From Diploptera punctata (Eukaryota > Arthropoda > Insecta > Blattodea > Blaberidae): 64,000 nucleotides of DNA. Shown in pieces: positions 34,830-46,461 of this stretch. The stretch's first letter is position 1; every line of letters begins with the position of its first letter. The notes below the pieces were generated by a model. It had not been told where the DNA came from. It did not search any database and saw nothing but the letters and a program-made list of their open reading frames with translations. Both the position numbers and the translations under genes were made by a program. The stretch lies in contig JASPKZ010001241.1 of assembly GCA_030220185.1 (NCBI GenBank), positions 620,001 through 684,000 of the forward strand, in the 5' to 3' direction.

Positions 34830-35900
34830 TTTTAGTACATCCAGGTGCTCATCTCCTGGCGACCCCACAGTTTGTCGACGGGCCCGTAGGCCAAGCCAGG
34901 AACCAGTACAGTAGCTCCCCGCTGGACTGGTCCGAGCCGAGCCCTGGTATGCCCCCAGGGACGCCTTCTGCAGCTGTTGTGGGCCAGCACGGAGCTCGCA
35001 AGCTCCAACAGATGAGCAACTAGTACGACAAGGCGCTCAACTCTTGCCTACCCCACTAATGGTTCACGAGTCCCTTGGACTTAACCGGGAGGACTGTCTA
35101 GCAGATCCACCGATCTTTCCCCCAGTTCACCAGCTGGGGACGTGTTTGGTTGCTGAAGTGGGTCCAGCCTGAGCATTGGTACGTCAGGTCGCTCAACTCC
35201 TGACGACCTCACAGATTGTCCTTGGGTCACTCGGTTCCAGAGTCAGCGCTAAGTCTCACAGACCAAAAGACCGCGCTTCCTCCTTTCTCTAGCTTACTGA
35301 CCTGGTGGTAATTCCCAGCATTACGCCCGGTATTGTCCCATCCAGCCCGTTCGCAAGACTAGGCCTAGTCGTGTAGCTGCTGTGAGGCAGCCCACTGAGC
35401 AATGTAGGCATCCAGGGAGCTCATCTCCCATGGTGCCCCCACAGATGGTCTCAGGAGATAGGGGGGCACGAACCCCTAGTCTCCTACCGCCACGCCAACA
35501 GCGGCACATGCCCCCGCTGTGGGCCGGGATCGTTCTAGGTTTGACAGCAAGCCCCTATGCCATATGTTTTTCCTGCTGACCCCACTCATGGTCCACGAGT
35601 CCATCGGACTTGGAAGGGAGGACTGACTAGCAGATCCACCGACCTTTTCTCCACTACGCCACCGAGGGGACGCGTTTTGCTGCTGGAGTGGGCGCAGCAC
35701 GAGCTATATAGTACGTCAGGTCGCTCGAGTCCTGACGACCCCACAAATGGCCCGCGGGTTCGGTCCGGACCTAGCCGGGAGGAATGCAAGCAAACCACCG
35801 ACCGTTCCCCTATCCGCCGCCCGGGGACGCGCCCTGTTGCTGTTGTGAGCACAGCTGGGGCCCGATAAGCGGACCCCCAGGGACCCTAAGAAACATCTGG
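34830..35900. repeat. GC-rich tandem array, about 155-bp units
   Basis: Roughly seven diverged units start with variants of ctcctgacgaccccacaga; examples lie near 35035, 35190, 35566 and 35720, giving periods of 154-155 bp. Other shared words are ctagcagatccaccga and ggggacg. GC content is far above the surroundings. Open frames over it are not gene-like. It abuts the 5' side of the Penelope-like element. Confidence 0.8.
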
Positions 35901-36418
35901 TCTAGCTCCGATTCGTTCACCACGAAGACATGTGGATTCATAGATAACCTGGAATATAAAGTGGATGTTTGACTGCATGCGCCACGGAGCCGCCACTGAT
36001 TTAGAAGAACTATTTTACAAAAAAAGTGAAAGCAGAGCTATTTTCAGAAATACAAGTAGGCCTATAGCCTACTTTGTGACCAACATGAAGTGATCTGCTC
36101 AAGCGATGCTTAAATTTAATATTAACCAAATAAATCTATAGGGAACCTGAAGAGGAAAATCGCAGCTTTGGAATTGGAACACAATCATTTTGCATAAAAT
36201 ATACCGTAAGTCGTAAAACGTCAACTGAAACCACGTTCCGTAATGTCCATGTGCACCCAAAATGCTTTGATTTAACCCAAATTTGTAAAAAAATATTAAT
36301 TTCAAGTGCTAGTTATTTAAATGTGCCAGTTCGCAGCGGAAAAAAAGTAGCAGTAAAATAATTGAACCAAATTTATGAACTTCATATTTGTTCGTTTTTT
36401 AAAACATTATATTAAATA
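35901..36418. other. Spacer without recognisable gene
   Basis: Nothing recognised. Confidence 0.45.
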
Positions 36419-36727
36419 AGCCCACCGCTGTGGTCTCGAGGTAGCGTGCTATGTCACGCAGCGGGCCCGGGTTCGATACCCGGTCGGGGCAGATTTTCTG
36501 GGCGAGGTATTTCCTCATCTGTAAGACAAATGTCAGGAAAACTTCAAGGGCCAAACGGTCCATCATCATTCTTATTATCATCTCATCATAATCATCCATC
36601 ACCGGTGTGGAAAACAACGAGAAGCTACCACACCTATAATTATCTAGTAAAGCTGTAAAGCATAGCATGAAAGTGCTATAATTGCAGTGAAAGACCGGCC
36701 CTCGGGCAGAATTACTATGGATGGATG
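36419..36727 (+). mobile_element. tRNA-derived SINE (family C)
   Basis: The head, cccaccgctgtggtctcgag, with cgggttcgatacccggtcgg, then gtaagacaaatgtcaggaaa, a decayed (ATC)n stretch, and the 3' end gcagaattactatggatgga. Same layout as 41705-42045. Confidence 0.88.
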
Positions 36728-38911
36728 GATATTCAATAATAATTTGATAAATTAAACAATGTATGTTATAGGATACACTAACAATATACTGGTTTATAAT
36801 ATATTTGTTATCGGGCGTTAATAGATTGGGCGGAAGGATGAAAATTGTTTAATTTTGTGTTAATTATTTGCGCCGTGAACGATCATTTCCACTCATACTT
36901 GTTATCTTAATTAGCCATAATAATTAAATTCTGCAGCAACAAATGCTCTGAAATAATTTAAAACGGTGTTATATGATTAGGTACCGAATTATATTTCGTT
37001 ACACAATGGAAATTGTTCATATTGGCCTAATTGTATCAGAATCTTCTTTTAATGAATCTTTCCAAAGAAAATTCGAAATACAGTTATTATTTTAGTACAA
37101 TACTCTTTAAAATATACGTGATAGTACAAGATATTGTAACATTTGAAATACTGCTCTATATTATTTTTGTTGGGCGGAAATAAATTCAAATGTTTTTCTT
37201 GAAATTATAATATTTGTTACGAGCTGCAAATGGTTTAGAGATGGTGATTATAACGTGGGTGGAAAACTAACGTACAGGCCGAAATGATAAGCATTTCTCA
37301 GTGTGCCGTGTTTGGAACAAGTTGAGGCTACTTGACCCCGCGACTATCAGCATTGAGTTTAGTTACAAGTAAACCTTCACCTGGGGTAAAAAAACAACAG
37401 AAATTGAACTAATATTATTGGAATCAGTATAATAAAATAGTAATTTTTCCCAAATTTCACAACCTCACTAAAATAAGCACATGAGATACAGGGCCCAGAA
37501 CATGAGCTTTAAGCAATAAGATAACTTACGTTCCGTCAGTGACTAGTTCACGCACAGGATGAAAAGCGGTGTTGTGATCATGTTATTGCTTCCTGCATCA
37601 TATTTCCAGACTATCGTTGTGTTTTTATACAGGAACACATGTGGCACAACATCAGCAACTTGAAGCTCCTTTCGCGACATTTCACATTCTGTTTCTTTAT
37701 AACCTTCTTCTGTTAGTTTAGCGATGACTTTAACCAATATACACTAACAGAGTTTATCTTCTTTACTTAATAAAATCAAACATAATAATCACAATAGCAT
37801 AACACAATTGACAGCACGCCTATAACAGCACTATATTCACTCTCGCTTATACCATAGTGCATATTGTACGTGCCCGCAACCTCAGATGGTCCCGTCAACT
37901 TAACATATTTACTGGTCTGTACCTCTGTATTCATTGTATTGGGGTTGTACAACTTGAGCATTTTGCATTATTTTTAATGCTTAATCGAACTATAATAACG
38001 ACATCTGTTTTGTTTCTTATCCAGGAGAATGTTTGCTTGTTAACCGTTGCTTATTTACCATCAGTAGTGGTTAGCTGGAAAACGATGCGGATAGGGTAGA
38101 CATTAGGTGTGTACCCTTTGGAGCACGGTTGTACATCACACGACCGGCTGAACAGAGTCCGAGCTGTGCGGAATGAGTTACTCTACTTTGTAGAAAAGCA
38201 CTCATGTGATGTGTCGCTGATTGTGGGTAATATGTTTATGTAAAAAGCACGTTATTGTATCATATGTCCTATATTACGAACAATTGGGTTCGGTTGATTA
38301 ATTATGAGGTGTCATATGTGAGTGACATTTGGTCAATTGTAGTCCGAATATACGGCATCTGAGTCAGGTTTTTGAGAGCTATGTTTCTCATGTACAGCGG
38401 AGTCAAAAATATAATTTCGAGAAAATTAGTCTATATGATCTGAACTTCCTTCGGTGGCATACAGCAACAAACTGAGCATAATGTTGATCCGAGTAGATAA
38501 TGTAGTCTTCTTTAAAAATGCATGTATTATTGCAATTGTAGTGTTTCATTTACAAGGAAGTTCAGAATGTGAATGTTGAACGTAAGCTTGGTTTATTCCT
38601 TTTTCATAATCACGCCCAATTTTTTTTTTATGGAAATATACCGTTCCGTGTACGATATAAATGCCCTATAAGCACTTACGTCAGAACTCCTTTCATGGAT
38701 GAATATAGAAGACAAATAATGATCGATTAATGAATGAAGGGATGAAAATATTATTTCTAAAATTGCTGTACTAGCTGTACAATAAAGCTTCAAACAAAAG
38801 AAATATAGTGAGACAAAGGCATCGCTGGAAAGGAATCGTCAATATATTTACAATGAGGAGCATAACGGATCAACAGTCTCATATCATAATATTGTTGATG
38901 ATGATTAGGTT
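36728..38911. other. Spacer with one candidate exon-like frame
   Basis: No known gene. On the minus strand 37543-37737 encodes MVKVIAKLTEEGYKETECEM and about 44 further residues of ordinary globular composition. The stop is followed within 20 bases by a consensus 5' splice site (gtaagtt, near 37526). The in-frame stop before that donor argues against a simple coding exon. I do not recognise the protein. Confidence 0.3.
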
Positions 38912-39503
38912 GACTATTTAACTCATGTCACAAATGGTAGTCAATGACCAATCACGTTTCAATGAATTCTGTTTTACAGCAATGACAGTCGTGTTTCACC
39001 TCGCTCTTTATCGATTTCTCTTTATCAGCTCCTTCTTTTGTGATAAAGAAAGCTCCTTTTTTTAATATTCTGAACAGGTTAGACCATTATCTTTCTCCAA
39101 CAAATACATTGAATATAGCAAATTATGAATAGATTCAGTGATTTTACTGAGTTGTTTATTCAAAATATAAATGATTAACATATAATGTTGATTATAATAG
39201 TTTGATGTGTTTCAATATGTCTCCACAAGAGTGAATTCTTACAATATTGCGATCCTATTTGTCAATAAATAATATGATCGAGTATGAAGTGAATATATAT
39301 ATAACCTCACATTTCTAATTTCTTTTCAAACATCGCCGTTTACATTAACTATATAAATATTTTAAAACACCGGTAACTATATTCAAAATAATTACTTTTT
39401 AGTAAAGAGCTTAATTTTATTCGTTAAATAGTCCTAACAAATGCCACTCTTGATTTCCAAATTCTCTAGATTCATTGGAAATCACACGTGGCATTACTTA
39501 TGA
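38912..39503 (+). repeat. Interspersed repeat 'ctatttaactcatg' family, single short-class unit
   Basis: It begins gactatttaactcatg and ends cgtggcattacttatga, like the tandem units at 43560-48075. Shared inner words are accaatcacgtttcaatga, tgacagtcgtgtttcacctc and catcgccgtttacatta. It lacks the central block found in long-class units. Confidence 0.8.
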
Positions 39504-40204
39504 TAATATAACAACAGATTAAAATGTTTAATAAATATGAATAATAATAAAATGTTGTAAGCTAATTTACGTAAATTTATTTAATTATGTAAATTCCTGA
39601 CTTTGGCAACTATGTGCCATAGAATAATCCTATATTACTTACTCAGTGCTCACAGAATGATGCGTTAAAAGCATTTGATCAGTTGTGTTAGGTTAATCGC
39701 ATTATATTCAGACACATTTTAATTCGCAGCATTCACTTTACTGATTCATTGAACGGCAAAGTTACTAATTGAATTAATTGTAAAGCAGCGAGGAACGAAT
39801 TAAATTGATCCTGGTGTTTGTGAACTGGACAATGTGAACCGATAAGCTGCGCTTAAATAAATTCTGTGAAAGAGCAGATTAACAAGTCATAGGTTAATGT
39901 TGGATCAATAAATCTCGCTGCTGTTATTATTCTCTCCACTAATTCTTACTTTTAGTGCTATACTCTATTTACTTCCGCGTGGAAATCTTGTTCCCATGCT
40001 AGTCTCTGTTCCGAGGTTCCTGGACACTAACCATAAATTACTTCGGAAGGAAAGTAAAGTTATATATCCTGCATAGTTGGTTTTAAAAGAACCTCAATCT
40101 TGAGATAGTAGTCCTTGCATTCTCAAATTGTGCACTGAATGGCCTGAGTCGTAAAATAGAATACTAAATAGTGATACACTGCTGCACAGAAATTATGTAT
40201 ATTA
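39504..40204. other. AT-rich spacer
   Basis: Nothing recognised. Confidence 0.5.
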
Positions 40205-40340
40205 GGCTAATACGTGAAAAAAAAAACTTTGTACCCCTTCTTTTAAGCACATTGCGCGTACGGAGGAGTGTGATATTTGGCATAATTAAAGTTCATATAG
40301 AGAAGGACTGCATAATAATAAAATTCATGTACGAATGTGT
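40205..40340 (+). repeat. Inverted repeat, left arm of a composite structure
   Basis: It pairs with 41415-41550: cggaggagtgtgatatttgg here faces ccaaatatcgcactcctccg there. The arms are about 135 bases and well conserved. Confidence 0.8.
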
Positions 40341-40859
40341 TACAAATAAATTAAGTGAAACAAAATAAAATAAATTGTCTCTAAGGAATTTATGTGTACG
40401 AGTTGGAATTTAAGTTGGAAATTAAGTTGGAATATATCTAGCTTGCAATTATCAATAATTGCAATTTTTAGGCTGGTTACCCAGAGGTCGAAATTCAACC
40501 ACACTTCATTAATTTTTTAAGTGTGTCACAAATACGTCATTATGCATTAATTTTCGATTTATTTTAATAATACAAACGGTGGGAAATATGTGGTATAGCT
40601 TGGCTAAGCCATATTTAAAAACCAGTAACACGTCGTTTGACAAGTGTATACTATTTATACTATTTAAATTTGCATTTGGCCTATTATTATGTGTACGGGA
40701 ATATATATCCCTTCTTCTTTGTCTCTCACTATTGCTTCAATGTTACATTTTGGAAGATGAAATTTTATTTATTATCTGGATTGTATAAAAAAATAGAGTA
40801 TAAATATAATTAATTAGTTTATTGGTTGTTTTAGCTGCAATAACAAAAGGAGCCCAAAT
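40341..40859. other. Interior of the inverted-repeat structure
   Basis: No gene seen. About 70 bases near 40500-40570 are repeated in inverse orientation near 48535-48605 (aaaataaatcgaaaattaat). Confidence 0.5.
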
Positions 40860-40918
40860 CCCCTTTTCTGTCAATGTTCTATGTCGAGGCATAATGGAAG
40901 TAGGTGCGAATATATAAA
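40860..40918 (-). pseudogene. Helitron ORF start fragment
   Basis: The minus strand reads MPRHRTLTEKG, preceded by attcgcacctacttccatt. The same start with the same upstream text occurs at 42252 (MPRHRTF). Only about a dozen codons are retained. Confidence 0.6.
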
Positions 40919-40920
40919 TA

Positions 40921-41395
40921 CAGTAAAACTTGTTTAATCCGGAACGTGAATAATGCGGAATTCTGTCCAATCTGAACAAATGTATTGGTCCCGAAAAATA
41001 ATAGTAATTTTACGTGTATTTTTTGTATATATAGAATCTGTCCATCGCGGAAACGGAAGGATATTTCTACACATTTCACGAAAGAAAATGTTTATAACGT
41101 GGAAAGATAGAGAGAAATAAATTAGTTTCTACTTCAATGAATTCCCGTTGAGCGAATTAATAATAAGTGATTATTCCTGCCGCCGGGTGAAGTAGAGTTT
41201 GTACATGTATCTGGAATTTTCTTTCGGCTTCAATGTACACCCGTTTTGCGAAATAGGCTACAGGTTCGTTTAACAAATATTTGGCGTGTGACATCTGTCT
41301 TACAAATAACCAGTGCAGCGTAAAATCTTAAATTAGTTTAAGATCTCAGACCGGTTATGTATGTATCTTTCACAGGTAGCGTTCTGAATTTACGG
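40921..41395 (+). mobile_element. Tigger/pogo-like element, 5' half
   Basis: It starts cagtaaaacttgtttaatcc directly after TA and aligns with the first 460 bases of the element at 56427-57414, up to ggtagcgttctgaatttacg. It stops before the transposase ATG seen in that copy. Confidence 0.8.
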
Positions 41396-41414
41396 TATAA
41401 AAATAGCAACATAT

Positions 41415-41550
41415 ACTATACATACATTTTATTTTTCTGCACTCCTTCTCTATATGAATTTTAATTATACCAAATATCGCACTCCTCCGTGCGGGCAATG
41501 AGCTTAAATAGGATGACAAAGATTTTTCTTCACGTATTAATATAAAGATT
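41415..41550 (-). repeat. Inverted repeat, right arm of the composite structure
   Basis: It is the reverse complement of 40205-40340 with some substitutions and a short gap in the A-run. Confidence 0.8.
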
Positions 41551-41704
41551 ACTCAATCATTTGTGTACTCATTCATTTGTTTACGTTCTCACAGAAAGTG
41601 CATTGTTTACTTTGTACATACATTGTATATTTTGACTAATAGGTGTTTTCATTTTTTTGTATTTAAATTTATATTATAATATATTGATTTATATATTACC
41701 GTAT

Positions 41705-42045
41705 ATCGCTCCAGCGCTGTGGTCTCGAGGTAGCGTGCTGCCTTGTCACGCAGCGGGCCCGGGTTCGATCCGCGGTCGGGGAAGTTTTCCAGGGTGAGGT
41801 CTTTATCGGAGTTTTCCCTCACCTGTAAGACAAATGTCAGAAAACCTTTAAGGCCCAAACGGTCCCCGAAATCATATGGCCATCATCCTTATCATTATCT
41901 TCATCATCATCATCATTCGTCCGGTGTGGAAAGCAACGGGAAGCTACCACACCTACAATTCCGTAGTAAAGCTGCAAGCATAGCATGAAAATGCTATGAT
42001 TGCAGTGAAGGACCTGCCGTCTGGCAGAATTACTATGGATGGATA
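41705..42045 (+). mobile_element. tRNA-derived SINE (family C), full-length
   Basis: The head, gctgtggtctcgaggtagcg, with cgggttcgatccgcggtcgg gives A-box and B-box. The body, gtaagacaaatgtcagaaaa, an (ATC)n stretch, and the 3' domain ggtgtggaaagcaacgggaa ... agaattactatggatgg follow. Confidence 0.9.
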
Positions 42046-42251
42046 TTATATTGCTTGCTCAATATACATTTGTTCCAAAAAGAAAATTGTGCAGCAGCAA
42101 TGTGAATTGACTTGCTCTCGCGTATATACTATTAGCGGTTTAAAAAAGTGACTAGGCCTGCAATTCATATTTAAATTTAAATTAAATCTTGGTATCAGTA
42201 ATTTCATTACATATTTTTTTTTATATTTAGATATTCGCAATTACTTTCACT

Positions 42252-42543
42252 ATGCCTCGACATAGAACATTTAACGGTCGGAGTGAGAGACAAAAAGAAG
42301 AAGGGATATATATTTTCGTACACATTATAATAGATCATGGAAATATTTCCGAAAACATGCTCTCAGATAACATATTGAAGTCGGTAATTTTAGCACCTAA
42401 AAATGATTATTGTGTTTTTATTAATACTGATATTCTTATCGAATACCTAGTGAATAGAGAACGTATCAGAGCTACGATAAAATAATTTGCGATGATGACA
42501 ATGAATTCAATAACTATGCAATAGAGTTTTATAATTCTTTCAC
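42252..42543 (+). pseudogene. Helitron Rep-helicase remnant, part 1
   Basis: It starts MPRHRTFNGRSERQKEE, like Helitron proteins of insects, but jumps directly to LSDNILKSVILAPKNDYCVF and INTDILIEYL (Pif1-like helicase ILAPKN motif) and then, after a frame change, DDNEFNNYAIEFYNSFT. The Rep domain and the first half of the helicase are deleted. The gene is interrupted by a mariner at 42546 and resumes at 43248. Motif identification is from memory of Helitron helicases. Confidence 0.75.
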
Positions 42544-42545
42544 TA

Positions 42546-43247
42546 CAGGGCAAGTCAAACTGTTGTGCAGGTTTTCAGAAATTTATTATGTGAAATGTAA
42601 TGAACATATAATATCGTGAGACACATTGTATGAAAGGTAAACTCTCAAAGTTTAGTTGTCCACTTCTAAAGTTCCGCGTTCACCCGCAAGATGTCAACAG
42701 CAGAGCAGTAAAGGAAAATGGCGTTGACTGGGGATCAGAAGTCTTTCTGTGTGCTTGATTACCATGTAAACAACTCTGTGACTAGTGTTCAACGACATTT
42801 CCGTACCAGATACGATAAAGACCCGCCGGATGGGAGATCCATTCGTAAGTGGTACACACAATTTAGGGATTCAGGCTGTATCTGTAAACGAAAATCGACT
42901 GGCCGTCCGTCGACGAGTGAAGAGACAGTCGAACGCGTTCGCACATGCTTCGTGCGGAGTCCACAGAAATCCACCTACCGGGGAGCGACAGAACTTCAAC
43001 TACCATAAAAAACTGTATGGCGGATTCTCCGGAAACGTTTACAGATGAAACCCTACCACTTGCAACTGGTTCAAGCCTTAAAACCCGCCGATTATGCTTT
43101 GCGAGCGTCCTTCTGTGTTGATTTTCTCGCATTAATGGAAGAGAATGAGTTCCATGAGAGGGTAGTTTACAGTGATGAAGCGACTTTCCACCTTTCAGGA
43201 AAAGTGAATAGACAATGTAAGGATTTGGGGAACCACATAAGTTAGTA
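42546..43247 (+). mobile_element. Mariner-type element inserted in the Helitron, 3' truncated
   Basis: The left end, cagggcaagtcaaact, follows a TA (42544-42545), and the transposase ATG lies 172 bases in, a normal mariner leader length. The right terminus is missing: the sequence passes directly back to Helitron helicase coding near 43248. Confidence 0.7.
42718..43243 (+). pseudogene. Mariner-type transposase, N-terminal part
   Basis: The frame gives MALTGDQKSFCVLDYHVNNS, VTSVQRHFRTRYDKDPPDGR, SIRKWYTQFRDSGCICKRKS, TGRPSTSEETVERVRTCF and RSPQKSTYRGATELQLP, then one stop. A second frame continues MKPYHLQLVQALKPADYALR, RVVYSDEATFHLSGKVNRQ (the first catalytic Asp in SDEATF), where it ends by frameshift in the NVRIWG block. 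The DNA-binding half is well preserved. The remaining catalytic residues are lost with the truncated 3' half. Confidence 0.85.
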
Positions 43248-43559
43248 TTGACAGTTAATTGCATCATTTTAGTGATTAGAAACTCAAATTTAAAAGATGG
43301 ATTAGTCAATGGAACAAGAATGAGCATCAAGTTTATGTATCGCAATGCTATTGCATGTGAAATTTTTTTACGAGAATGCACGTAATAAGAGAATGTTGAT
43401 TGTACGTATACATTTAACATATTCTGGTATTATATTACCATTTAACTTTAAACGAACTCAATTTTCAATTACACCTGCATTTGCGATGACAATAAATACG
43501 TCTCAAGGTCAAACATTCGAAAAATATGGACACTTTGAGGAAGCATCTTTTTACTCACG
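43248..43559 (+). pseudogene. Helitron helicase remnant, part 2
   Basis: The frame gives LTVNCIILVIRNSNLKDGLV then NGTRM (the RNL...NGTR block of Pif1-type Helitron helicases). After a frameshift it gives ILPFNFKRTQFSITPAFAMT and INTSQGQTFEKYG (helicase motif V region). It ends at EEASFYSR, where the repeat array begins. The missing end of the protein is found at 48069-48224. Confidence 0.82.
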
Positions 43560-43993
43560 GCTATTTAACTCATGCCCCAAATGGGAATCAATGACCAATC
43601 ACAATTCAATGCATTTTGATTTACAATTAATCACAGTCGTTTTTCGCCTCGATATTATCAATTCAATTTTATCACATTAAAATCAAGTTCCCCCTCTTTA
43701 ACATTCTGAATAGGTCATAACATTATTTTGCAGTGACTGACTCTCTAAGAAATACGTTGAATATAACAATTTACATATTAAGATGTAAGAATTCTAGAAT
43801 GCATGTGGCTACCAGATTGTATATATATATATATATATATAATGCATGAATGTAACCATATAGTGCTTGCGGGAGATACTATAAAAACATTTGTAGCAAT
43901 TTATTATACCACAAAATAATAAACCACTGTTTGCACTTTCTTTAATACGTCGTATTATTTCCCAGCAATGTACGTTCCAGAAAAGTATAATTG
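43560..43993 (+). repeat. Array unit A, first part (long class)
   Basis: It starts ctatttaactcatgcccc and includes the central block with ctaccagattgtatata, an (AT)n run, and tagcaatttattataccac. It is interrupted by the 2.5-kb element and continues at 46462. Confidence 0.75.
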
Positions 43994-43997
43994 ACAA

Positions 43998-46457
43998 ATT
44001 AGTCCGGTCAAAATAGACAATTCAATTTGCAAAAATTCGCATACAGCTGAAAATTGGTACGAATGTTGGGAACACCATTATAAATGAAATGTGAAAAGTC
44101 CCCATCGATACCACATCTGCAAAAAAAAAGTTCTTCAAGGTCAAAGTTCGCAAATATGGGTTTCTTGCATTTTTCAGCCAAACGGTAAGTTTTATCTTAC
44201 AAATAGGTCAGACAAAAATTGTAGATCATGCAATTGTCTATACAAATTGTTCTTATACTTTTTTATAAGAATCGCCATTCTTGAGATATCGCGATTCTAA
44301 AATTTGAAGAAGTAATCTACATAATATGCACACATTTCCGCGCCACCTATGAGGTAGTGTACTTGGCGCATTTTTTTTAATGTGGTGTCTTCGGAAGGTA
44401 TACTCCACGATCTATTGTGATTAAGTTTTATTAAATTATATTCTAGTAAATAAACAATGATACTATTGGGAATGATTTAAGTGACAACAATTATTCTTAA
44501 TTCCGGGTAATGTTAATATGACTGATAATCTTCGATTTCTTCTTCTTCTTCTTGCTGGATATTTGTTAATTGTTCTGAGAAAGATGTATCAGTTGTTTCC
44601 TCATTGAAATTATATAAATCTTCATCTGTTCCACTTCATTCAACATTGGAGTAAGGCTGGCCTTGACAATTGGTACATACTCGTGAAAAAAATAATCCGA
44701 CTTTTTTACAACCACATTTTGCACTACAACCCTTTTTGCAATTACAAAAAATGATGTTAAGAATATTTGTGGAGCAGGTGGGAGCAACGTTTGAATTAAT
44801 CCATTAATTGACCCAATTGCAATTTTGATTTGAAATATGTAGGCTAACAGCAGTCTTAATATTGTGGGTGATATTAGTGCATACTAGTGTTAATAGTTCT
44901 AGTTTAAATTGTTTATTTTTAAGAATTACTTGTTCCAAAAAATAAGTCAATGACTCCGGAATATCACTGTTAAATATTTTCAAACATTCGACTAGGCGGG
45001 GGTTAATTGGTATTATCAAACACTAAAGATTGAATGTCCTCTCGAATGATTGCTGCTACAGTTTTGATGATTCTAAATCGTTCTTCCTTTTCCTTTTTTA
45101 ATTTTTTTTCTCATACCAAGTTTGATTAAGAATATCCTGATGATCATACTTTAACTTCAATCGAATCTTAATTGATCTATTATCTAAAGCTAGATTTTTA
45201 CAATTATTTTCCAATTCCTCAAATGAAAACTGACAGTCATCACTTTTTTCTCCATCACAAAATTAGTAATTCATCTTGAGAACGACCGATTTTACCCCCA
45301 GTGGTGGGTCTCAAGAAGAAATTATAGCAATTATTATGGTACCTAGCCTAGGCAGCAACTAAATCATATTCGTACTGAATATATACAGTAAGTTTTTTGT
45401 TACGTCATCAGAACGAGTCCGAGCTACCTTCAGAATGGATTCTTTAAATTCAAGTGTAGCAACTTTGTGAATTGTACGTCTAACATGTTGGGCTTTTTTT
45501 CTTCTCAGCCTCTTCATTCGCTTCATCTCAACAAAATAAGCAATGTTTTTTTTTTAAACAAGAAACTGATTCACTTACGCGTGCTCTTGTACGAGGACTG
45601 ATTTCAGATGTACAGGCTTGCTCCATCTCATGCGGTCTTTTAACTGCAGCAATAGAACTCTTCCGAGTGTACATTTTACGGCACTGCACATGAATTGTCA
45701 CAGATTTCTTGTCCTTCAGATTCAGAAAACCTATAATTTCTTTAAACACTTGAATCGATCAGTCTTCATTCCACGATCAACAATAAAAGTATCATTTTCA
45801 GTCAAAGGTTTACTACAAACAAAGCAAAATTGCGACATTTTTTAAATTATTGAACAGAACAAATTGCTTTAAGAAATATTATTAACAAGCACGTGTATTC
45901 ACTATAAAGGAACACTGTAGTTAAAGTCTTTCGTTTATGCCTTCCAAAAAGAAATAGAATAGTCGCAGATGTTACTTAGCCTATTAATTACCAATTAATT
46001 TAGGGACTGAGTTTCTTTTTTATGTATATTCTCACAATCATATAATACATAATTTGTATACCGGTATACAAGTTACTCAACCAATATTTTTATTATATTA
46101 AATATCCCATGATGTATGGCAGGTTAACTTGCGATTGAAATGCGTGCATGATATTCTTTTCGGTGTTTCGAATGGTGATATCTCAAAAATGGTCATTCTT
46201 GTGAAACAATGTATACGAACAAGTTCTGTAGATAATTGCATTGTCTATATTATGATAAAACTTACCGTTTCACTGAAAAATGCAAAAAAAACATATTTGC
46301 GAAATTTTACCTTGAATATTTTTTTTTGCAGATGTGGAATCAATGGGGACTTTTCACATTTCATTCATAATGGTGTTCCCAACATTCGTACCAATTTTCA
46401 GCTCTATGCGAATTTTTGTAAGCCTACCCCTATTTTTTAGCTAACTTGACCGGGCTA
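43998..46457. mobile_element. DNA transposon of unplaced type with about 300-bp inverted termini
   Basis: The left arm (43998 to about 44320) and right arm (about 46135 to 46457) pair along their length. Outer ends are gtccggtcaaaatag and, reversed, gcccggtcaagttag. Inner words such as gaaaattggtacgaatgttg face caacattcgtaccaattttc. It encodes a decayed cysteine-rich protein on the minus strand. It sits inside an array unit: comparison with unit C shows the uninterrupted site. I see no clean target duplication, so the superfamily is open. Confidence 0.8.
44513..45838 (-). pseudogene. Uncharacterised transposon-encoded cysteine-rich protein
   Basis: The minus strand starts MSQFCFVCSKPLTENDTFIV (a C-x2-C pair at the very start), then, through frameshifts, VQCRKMYTRKSSIAAVKRPH, RTRARVSESVSCLKKK, CLFCGDEANEEAEKKK-like text, a LVFDNT block, SPRLVECLKIFNSDIPESL-like text, YFLEQVILKNKQFKLELLTL, and finally IIFCNCKKGCSAKCGCKKVG followed by CTNCQGQPYSN, an acidic run (QQEEEEEIED) and YQSY stop. 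The final part is a dense Cys cluster like CXC-type zinc domains. I remember similar 'uncharacterised' proteins repeated in aphids and other insects, but cannot name the family or show a DDE triad. Many stops make this copy dead, and much of the middle is probably deleted. Confidence 0.65.
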
Positions 46458-46461
46458 TATT

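Noticed and set aside
34830..35900. Several overlapping open frames in the GC-rich block
   Set aside because: High GC lowers stop frequency. Frames follow the 155-bp repeat and shift from unit to unit, with no conserved protein.
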